Assembly (NCBI GenBank): GCA_022813625.1
Contig: JAKLMB010000007.1
Location: 806,001 to 870,000 of the forward strand
Direction: 5' to 3'
DNA from: Aaosphaeria pasadenensis
Lineage: Eukaryota > Ascomycota > Dothideomycetes > Pleosporales
Length of the DNA stretch: 64,000 nt
Part shown: positions 57,469 through 64,000 of the stretch, piece by piece
How the letters are laid out: each line of letters opens with the position of its first letter
Position numbering within the stretch: the first letter of the stretch is position 1
Notes under the pieces: model-generated
Database searches by the model: none
Seen by the model: the letters and a program-made list of their open reading frames with translations, nothing else
What the model was told of the DNA's origin: nothing
Position numbers and translations under genes: made by a program

Positions 57469-59517
57469 TTATCGCCTCCTTGCTCCAACTCCAGCACTCT
57501 CGACCTTGTCAGCCAGACTAACAACCTCTCCGATACCTGCTGCTTCCTGTTCATCCTCCAACGCACGGATTTCTTCCCTGCAGTCCCACCATTTTTCTTC
57601 TGCCTGGTCGAATGCCGCTTTCTTAATTTCCTTTGGCGTTTTCTCGATTCCTTTAACAGACTTCGTAAGCTCCTCGATGACAATGTTTTGCCACTGGTCC
57701 GAACTTCTTGCGTAGAAGTCGCGCAAAGACTCGAAAGGTCGCGGATGTGGTAGCGTATCGGTGAGTGCAGAGATCTCTTCTGTGGTGCCAATATCTTCAT
57801 CAGGCATTTCTTTCGCAGGTGTAGCCGGAGATGCAACGCTAGTCGGAGCCGTAGAGATTTCGCTTTTATCTTCATCCTCGTCATCAGAGTCTTCCTCGTC
57901 GTCCTCTTCTTCTTCTGAGTCTGCCTCATCATCACTACCTTGCCAGTCTTCTAATTCACGTTTGAAGACCTCAGTCACCCCATCGAGATGGTTGAGGTTG
58001 ATCGCGAAAAGCTCGTCAAAGGTGAACTCGCGATCCCCTTTTTCGAATGTTCCACCATAGATGTACAATGTGTCGGCTTGGACTGTGAGAGCTGCATTGA
58101 AACGGGGGTGTGGGAATTCAAAATGACGTGACTTTTCAGGGCGAGCTTCCTCTGGTTCTTCGTCATCTTCATCCTTCTTCACCTCCTCATCTGAATCGTC
58201 CGCCGCGTTCCCCCCAGCCTTCATCTCGAGTGCTTTAAGGTTTGCAAGCAATTCCTCTTCATCAGCCTTTCCTCGACCTCTGCGGGACACGTTGGCTTGT
58301 TGTGCTGCTCGTTTGGCGGCATTGGCTTTAGGCCGACGGATAGTAAGTGGCATGTATCGATTCCGCTCAATGTTCCACACGAATAGTTGATTGAAGAACT
58401 CCGAATCAATTCCTTCTTCACTCTCTTCCACATCGTGAACGCCGCCAAACATAATTCCACGGCCCTTGTGGTACGCCATTGTAGCCCCAGCTCGAGGAGG
58501 ATTAGGAGGATTCGCGGGCCGCTTTCTGCGCTCCCATGAGACTGTTGGAAGAGTAGCCGCAGGCGCATCGCTTGGTGGGGGTGTGAGGCGGAAGAACCAT
58601 GTGTCTTCGTGAACCTTTGGTTTGAGAACGGTGCGTGAGGAACCTCCACCTCCGCTGGACTTCTTCCCCTTAACCTGTTGTTGTTTGTTCATGGCTGCCG
58701 CTGCCTTTACTCGGGAATATCCACCATACAACACGGCACCTTGGTCATGTGGCAAGAATGTGAAGCTAGATCGCGCATCTGGCACGGCTCGCGCCGATTG
58801 CAATTTCGGAGTGTGCCACGCAAAGTTTGTGCAATCATAAATCCAGACATCATTCAGATATTTGGTCGTTGCAGAGGTGTCCTGGAAGCCGCCGAACAGG
58901 ATGATATATTGTTTGAAAGCAACCATTCGGTGCCCACTGCGGGCAGGAGGTCCGGCTGCCTTGCCCTTAGTTTCTACACGCGTCCATTCACGACTCGTTG
59001 GATCCAAACGCCAGAAGTCATTGTAGTGATAAAATGTGCCTTGTTTAGGCGAACTAAACTCGCCGCCGAAGAGGTATATGTCCTTGGTGTTTGCCGCTCG
59101 ACACCACGCATGGCCTGATCGCGGAAGGGGTGAATTTGGACTCGTCACCTTTTTCCAGGAATCCTGCTTGATATTGTATACGAAAAGATCGTTATAGAAT
59201 TGGGCCGTCGCTCCATTGAAGTATTCGCCGCCGTAGAAGAGCAATTCATTCTCGTTCGCGGGATTTGCGATGATTGTCGACGATGTCCTGGCCGATGGAG
59301 GTTCGCAGGTAACCTCTGTAATGGCATGGTATTGTTCTTGCTCCTTAGCATATTGTGCCAGTACGGCATCAAGGTCCATAGAATCGTCGTCTGAATCCAT
59401 CTCTTGGGCTTTGCTCGTCACTTTCTTCTCTTTCTTCCCTGCCTTCTTTTCATTCTTTGCTGCTTTGGCGGCTTTCACAGCTGCCTTATCACCCTTCTTT
59501 TTCTTGTCTTTAGCCAT
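57469..59517 (-). CDS. Kelch-repeat protein, KLHDC4 type with DUF4110
   Basis: A single exon of 682 residues. The first 45 residues are Lys/Ala-rich (KDKKKKGDKAAVKAAK), likely a nucleolar targeting and RNA-binding tail. Six or more kelch units follow, recognisable from FYGGEYFNG, PRSGHAWC...YLFGGEF, PARSGHRMVAF...ILFGGF, VLYGGYS, MFGGVHD and YIYGGTFE. A long acidic Asp/Glu stretch and the C-terminal DUF4110 helix-rich domain (RDFYARSSDQWQNIVIEEL) complete the layout. Family members are conserved from yeast to human with poorly known roles; the basic and acidic tails suggest a nuclear protein. Confidence 0.9.
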   Translation of the reverse strand: MAKDKKKKGDKAAVKAAKAAKNEKKAGKKEKKVTSKAQEMDSDDDSMDLDAVLAQYAKEQEQYHAITEVTCEPPSARTSSTIIANPANENELLFYGGEYFNGATAQFYNDLFVYNIKQDSWKKVTSPNSPLPRSGHAWCRAANTKDIYLFGGEFSSPKQGTFYHYNDFWRLDPTSREWTRVETKGKAAGPPARSGHRMVAFKQYIILFGGFQDTSATTKYLNDVWIYDCTNFAWHTPKLQSARAVPDARSSFTFLPHDQGAVLYGGYSRVKAAAAMNKQQQVKGKKSSGGGGSSRTVLKPKVHEDTWFFRLTPPPSDAPAATLPTVSWERRKRPANPPNPPRAGATMAYHKGRGIMFGGVHDVEESEEGIDSEFFNQLFVWNIERNRYMPLTIRRPKANAAKRAAQQANVSRRGRGKADEEELLANLKALEMKAGGNAADDSDEEVKKDEDDEEPEEARPEKSRHFEFPHPRFNAALTVQADTLYIYGGTFEKGDREFTFDELFAINLNHLDGVTEVFKRELEDWQGSDDEADSEEEEDDEEDSDDEDEDKSEISTAPTSVASPATPAKEMPDEDIGTTEEISALTDTLPHPRPFESLRDFYARSSDQWQNIVIEELTKSVKGIEKTPKEIKKAAFDQAEEKWWDCREEIRALEDEQEAAGIGEVVSLADKVESAGVGARRR

Positions 59518-60099
59518 GACTAGATGTGTTCTCTTTTTTGATCCTTTGACTTGTTTCGAACTTTTGAAATTCGTAGAAAGTCACGAGACTGGGCCTGCTA
59601 CCAAGTACCTCAACGATCAATGCTGTAAATCTCAATGCACGTTGTTTCAGCTCAATCAATGCTCGAAAAATAGCGTTAATCACTCGAACTCTGTTCTTTA
59701 GAAGCCAATTATATCGTCGTCCGAGATCGTGGAGGATGTTTTGGGGTTTCCCTTCAAGACTTAAACTTCGCTTGTGCATTTTTATGCATTATGCGACCCC
59801 GCTAATTGGGAGCAGGCAAGGCCGGTGTTTTCTTTTGGAGCGGCCGTGCGATCTACATCCACACCGACATCTCTCGTAAACCCAACAATCAACAATCTCG
59901 GTGGAACATTGGACCGGTATAGTATTGACAAAACCGTACCGATCATTTCCATTCCAAAGCAGTTCCTATTATCGACCTTTCATAGACGGTCTTGTAATTC
60001 ATAATTACCCTGTAGGCTGATCCACAAGAAGAAACAGTACATGTAGAAGCATACTGTTCGACTTTAAGCGTATCAGGACTCAGATATCAACAATACAAA
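59518..60099. promoter_or_regulatory. Bidirectional promoter, kelch / aminopeptidase
   Basis: 582 bp between divergent starts. No coding frame is supported. Confidence 0.45.
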
Positions 60100-61575
60100 A
60101 TGGCAATCCCTATCAAAGCTGCGAAGATCCTCTCACAGAGGAGTCATCTTGTTCCTGGTCTGTCTACCCAGTCCTTGCCATCGCGGCTCGGCAACGACTA
60201 ACATCAAATCACAGGCAAGATGAGAATAACCGAGCATTTCTTTCAAGTGCCCCGCGATCATTCCAACGAATCCCTAGGCACCATTCAACTCTTTGCTCGC
60301 TCGGCTAGGAAGGCAGAGAAACCAGCAGACTATAGCCCGAGCCCTGCAGAGAAATCCAGTCCCGACGAGATCAAAAAGTCTCAACTTCCCTGGCTTATTT
60401 ACCTTCAAGGTGGTCCCGGCTTCCAATGCAGCTCCCCGCAGAATGTCGCTTGGACTCAGACCCTTTTGGACAAGGGATACCAAGTCCTACTACTTGACCA
60501 ACGAGGCACGGGTCTGTCTAATGCCATTTCGCAGTCCAGCCTCCAACTCCGGGGAGATGAGGCAGTGCAGGCCGAGTACATGAAGTCTTTCCGTGCAGAC
60601 TCGATCGTACGGGACTGCGAGGCCATTCGCAAAGCATTGACAGTCGACTATCCAGAGGAAAAGAAGAAATGGAGCGTCATGGGCCAGAGCTTCGGCGGGT
60701 TCTGCACTGTCACATACCTAAGTTTCTATCCCGAGGGCATCAAGGAGGCATTCTTGTTCGGTGGGCTACCGCCTGCTAGGCGGGGACCCGATGACGTGTA
60801 CACTCGGTTATATCGCCGGGTGAGGGACAGGAACGAGAAATATTATGCCAAGTATCCTGAGGACGTCGAGAGGGTGAGACGCATTGTGAACTTACTCTCA
60901 AGATTTGGAGACACTACTGTCAGAGTACAGGGTGGGGAAGGATATTTGAGCGCAAGGCGGTTCCAGCAACTAGGAATCTTCTTTGGAAAGCATGGTGGAT
61001 TTGACGACGTGCACCAGCTTGTGTTAAAAGCGGACACGGACCTAACACAGTTCGGCCACTTAACAAGGCCAACAGTTCTCGCCATCGAGGCTGCGGAATC
61101 CTGGGATTCGAACGTTATCTACACGTTATTACACGAGCCTCTATATTGCTCTGGCACAGCATCCAATTGGTCTGCGGAGCGCGTCATGAAGTCGTACCCT
61201 GAATTCATGCTTTCCTCCGAGGAAGAAGACGCCGATCGACCAGTCTACTTCACTGGAGAAATGGTGTTTCCATTCATGCTGGAGAGTTACTCAGAGTTGA
61301 AGAAGCTGGCGCCAGTGGCGCAATTACTAGCGAAAGACTCGACATGGCCCGAGTTGTACGATTGGTCCCAATTGAGGAAGAACGAAGTTCCTGTATATGC
61401 GGCTGTCTATCTGGACGACATGTATGTGGACTTTGACCTCAGTATGGAGACTGCAGGTAAGATCAAGGGCTGTAGACCGTTTGTGACAAATGTCATGTAC
61501 CATGACGCGATCAGGAGCAAAATGGACGAAGTAGTCAAGAACATCTGGGCGCTGCGGGACGACGTGATCGATTAA
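60100..61575 (+). CDS. Prolyl aminopeptidase-type alpha/beta hydrolase
   Basis: Exon 1 (60100-60157) encodes MAIPIKAAKILSQRSHLVPG and is spliced to 60215-61575 (57-bp intron), giving 472 residues. Without exon 1 the protein would start at an internal Met, and VPGKMRITEHFFQVP is the usual family start. Catalytic features: the oxyanion loop LQGGPGF (about 83-89), DQRGTGLS, the nucleophile elbow GQSFGG with Ser178, and a helical cap. Peptidase S33 proline iminopeptidases remove N-terminal proline from peptides in the cytosol. Neighbouring pyroglutamyl peptidase would remove another blocked N-terminal residue. Confidence 0.9.
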
Positions 61576-61647
61576 ATTTTGGGTTGAATTTATTTGTTCT
61601 ACTCGTGTTCTATCTAATGAGTTTCAAGATACTAACAGATGGTGGTA

Positions 61648-62993
61648 TCAAATGTTAGCCCTCGCGCCTTGGTATATCTTCCGTGCCTTCTCGATTTGCG
61701 CTGGCAAATCCTCGTTCCAAACCCATTCCATCCTGTGCTTCATGTTCTGCTCCACCTTATCGAGATCATCACCCTCAAGCTCGAAATCATACAGTTGTCC
61801 TGCCTCTTTACTTGTGACAACATTCTTCAAGCTTCGGGGTCTCCTGACCTCGTCGTAAGCACTAAAGGCTCTCTCGACATCGGCTACATTCTTCGCGTCC
61901 TTGAGTAAGCTACCCAAAACAAGGGAATCTTCAATACACATTCCAGCACCGGCACCTTGGTGAGGCGTCGTTGCATGTGCAGCGTCGCCGAGGAGGCACA
62001 CACGACCTTTGTAGTACGTCTTCGCGGGAGGGTGCATGAATAACGCCCAAATGTCGGGCTTCTCCATGGCACCGACGATGTCCTGGACAGTCTTGCCCCA
62101 ACCTTCGAAATCTCTTACCATCTCTTCTTTCGATGTAGTCACCACCCAATTAGGCTTCTCCCATGTCTCGCGAGATGCGAAAGCAACCACTGTATTACTT
62201 AGTGAATGAGCATACCAGTGTGGAGCGGCAGGTACTTACCATTGAAAGTTCTACCCTTTTCAATGGGGAATGTGAGCAAGTGGCCATGATATCCGAAGAA
62301 CATGTTACTGTTCTGCGCAACTTCTGCGCCGAGTAATTCCACAGCCCTGTCCATTGGGATAAGGCCTCGGTATGCGTACTTTCCGGAGAAGACGGCACGA
62401 GAAGCAGGGTCTTCGGCGCCTAGAACGATCTCTCTTGTCTTCGATTTGATTCCATCGCAGCCGATGACAGCGTTGTGTTGGGCAGTTGTGCCGTCGTCAA
62501 ACCGCAGCACTACATCGCCTGACCCGTCCGTTGCCTGTTCCACATCCACCAATTTCTTTCCAAACTTGGCTGCGCTCTCGGGTACATGCTTGACTAATGC
62601 GTCCAGGAAATGTGCACGATAGACACCGCCTCGGCTGTAGTCGTTTGTGAAGTTCACATCGAACCACGCGTCTCCGACTTTCAGGCCTGGCTTAGCATAG
62701 CCGTCCTTATCCCCCTTTCTAGCGTCGCCAACACGAATGGTAAACCATGTGTTTTGCTTGCTCTCCCATATGTTGTCTGTCTTGCATGCGATGAAGGCAT
62801 CGTATACTTTTGGTGAGATGAGTTCCATTGCTCGAGCAGCATTTGGACCGAAAGCTACTCCAGCTCCGATTTCACCGAACTTGGGCGCGGCTTCGTAGAT
62901 TGTGGTGTTTACACCAGCATCGATGAGGGCGATCGCAAGGGTCAATCCAGATATTCCACCGCCAACAATGGCGACGTTGAAGTCTGAGCCCAT
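61648..62993 (-). CDS. FAD monooxygenase, salicylate-hydroxylase type
   Basis: Exons 62993-62240 and 62189-61648 (50-bp intron) give 431 residues. The dinucleotide-binding start is AIVGGGISGLTLA (residues 8-20), the middle fingerprint is IGCDGIKSKTRE, and the FAD motif is GDAAHATTPHQGAGAGMCIED. These identify a class A flavoprotein hydroxylase of the salicylate hydroxylase / 3-hydroxybenzoate group, about the usual size. NAD(P)H-dependent hydroxylation of an aromatic acid is the most likely reaction; the substrate cannot be read. No signal peptide. It converges with the prolyl aminopeptidase gene. Confidence 0.9.
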
Positions 62994-63842
62994 GGTGGTG
63001 TGGGTGGGATCACGGATCGAGTGAGAAGTAGAATGGAGAAGATACTAGATGCAATGATTCAAATCAGTGTTCCAATCGCGAATAGTTTGAGCTGAGATCT
63101 ATTCTATAGTATGAGAGGGGAAGTTTTGGTTCGAACAATGGGCGAACTGCTCACCTCTTATGTTGATTACGGTCCGTCAACCCCCGGGCATGGTAGGCTG
63201 GACACTTCCAATGACCAATTCTACCAATTGGCTTCGGTTTAATCGAGAAGACATAATATATAAGAAGAGAAAAGAGGGTCTAATTACACGTTCTGCGTAG
63301 TCTGAAGAATGCACGTTCCGATCCGAAGGTACATGGGGCGGCAGTGAGCAAGTGAGCTGGCTTCAAAGTTCGGATGAGGGGTTGCAGAGTTCCGATGCTC
63401 CCACGAGGATCGCACATGGCCCGTGCTCATCCCGGTCTGGGGTAGACGTCACGAGTAAAAGCCGTCTAAATCAAGTTTAGCGCGGGACTGACACCTATCA
63501 TGGCGATTTGTCTACGCTCAACCGGCACGACACTTGCTACTCTTCCCGCAGGCCGGATCTCTTGACATTGGCGTCGTTTCCCTTGCGTATTAATATTTTT
63601 GTCGTTAATGATCGGGAATCTTCTTCAGATCATTGATCAAGTCATCTGGGTATGTTGAATACTCACCTCCCAATGTTATGTCGTCGTAGATAGAATGGGA
63701 TGGATGGCATGATTCAAACATCATCTGTTCGCCTTGAAACCCGCCGACCAAAACTCTCAGTTATTGCTGATTCATTATAGATCCAAACCCAGAAATCATT
63801 CCTCGATTGAAGCAATAACCTGCACCGGCAGGACCAGCCGCC
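62994..63842. promoter_or_regulatory. Divergent intergenic, monooxygenase / pyroglutamyl peptidase
   Basis: 849 bp between the starts. No coding frame is supported. Confidence 0.45.
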
Positions 63843-64000
63843 ATGCCTCGAGCTTGGGCAACTGCCCAGCGGCAACCTCCGGCTGAGAAGAGGGAAGATC
63901 CAGTGACAGTTCTAGTCACTGGTTTCGGGGTATGTTATAAATTACTCCTTCAGTGCCTTCATGCTTTAGTCTCTTCCGAACTACCAGGACATCTTAATTC
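63843..64000 (+). CDS. Pyroglutamyl peptidase I, first exon (partial)
   Basis: ATG at 63843 opens 29 codons up to GTATGT at 63930, a clear donor, and the rest of the window is intron. The exon ends in VTVLVTGFG, the start of the peptidase C15 fold (family sequence continues GPF...). C15 cysteine peptidases release 5-oxoproline from the N-terminus of peptides. The catalytic residues are outside the window, so this rests on one short motif and the intron position. Confidence 0.65.
   Translation, partial: MPRAWATAQRQPPAEKREDPVTVLVTGFGVCYKLLLQCLHALVSSELPGHLN

Overview
This is a nuclear segment from a filamentous ascomycete (Pezizomycotina). The evidence is short introns (about 47-95 bp) with GTRNGT donors, CTRAY-like branch sites and YAG acceptors, monocistronic genes on both strands, three Zn2Cys6 regulators, and fungus-restricted families (RTA1, PIR-like GPI wall protein, DUF1996, DUF7730-like, UNC93-like MFS). 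The protein mix suits a Leotiomycete, but that placement is only a guess. No rRNA, confident tRNA, CRISPR array, viral gene or intact transposon was seen.

Layout. 0-8 kb: the end of an unknown gene, a DUF7730-like protein, a GPI-anchored PIR-like wall protein and a Gln/Pro-rich protein. 8.5-16 kb: a very large secreted orphan protein with possible Kex2 sites, a 2.3-kb gene-poor stretch holding a hairpin string and a 15-bp GC-rich tandem, then a secreted lipase. 16-26 kb: a stress/transport block with RTA1, an Upc2-type regulator, a GST, and a Zn2Cys6 regulator divergent from a monocarboxylate-type MFS carrier, followed by a small secreted protein. 28-30 kb: a secreted DUF1996 protein.

29.7-50.4 kb looks like a catabolic neighbourhood. 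It holds a TauD-like dioxygenase divergent from an UNC93-like carrier; a 5-oxoprolinase/hydantoinase divergent from a PLP aminotransferase; a class I glutamine amidotransferase divergent from an allantoate-type MFS permease; an isocitrate-lyase-fold enzyme that lacks the catalytic KKCGH motif; and a Zn2Cys6 regulator. An arginine/serine-repeat gene with an in-frame TGA, preceded by a string of hairpins, lies inside this block.

50.5-64 kb: mostly housekeeping genes. These are a Tsr4/PDCD2 ribosome chaperone, a secreted GH65-like glycosidase, a DEAH RNA helicase (Dhr2/DHX33 type), a KLHDC4-type kelch protein, a prolyl aminopeptidase-type hydrolase, a salicylate-hydroxylase-type FAD monooxygenase and the first exon of a pyroglutamyl peptidase I.

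The most unusual signals are: (1) a family of imperfect hairpins with variable, partly covarying stems around a shared CCTTMGG-type core at two intergenic sites 20 kb apart; (2) the catabolic block with its motif-less isocitrate-lyase-like enzyme; and (3) the RS-repeat gene whose frame stays open past an internal TGA. Exon junctions were placed by hand from splice signals and reading frame and have not been checked against transcripts.
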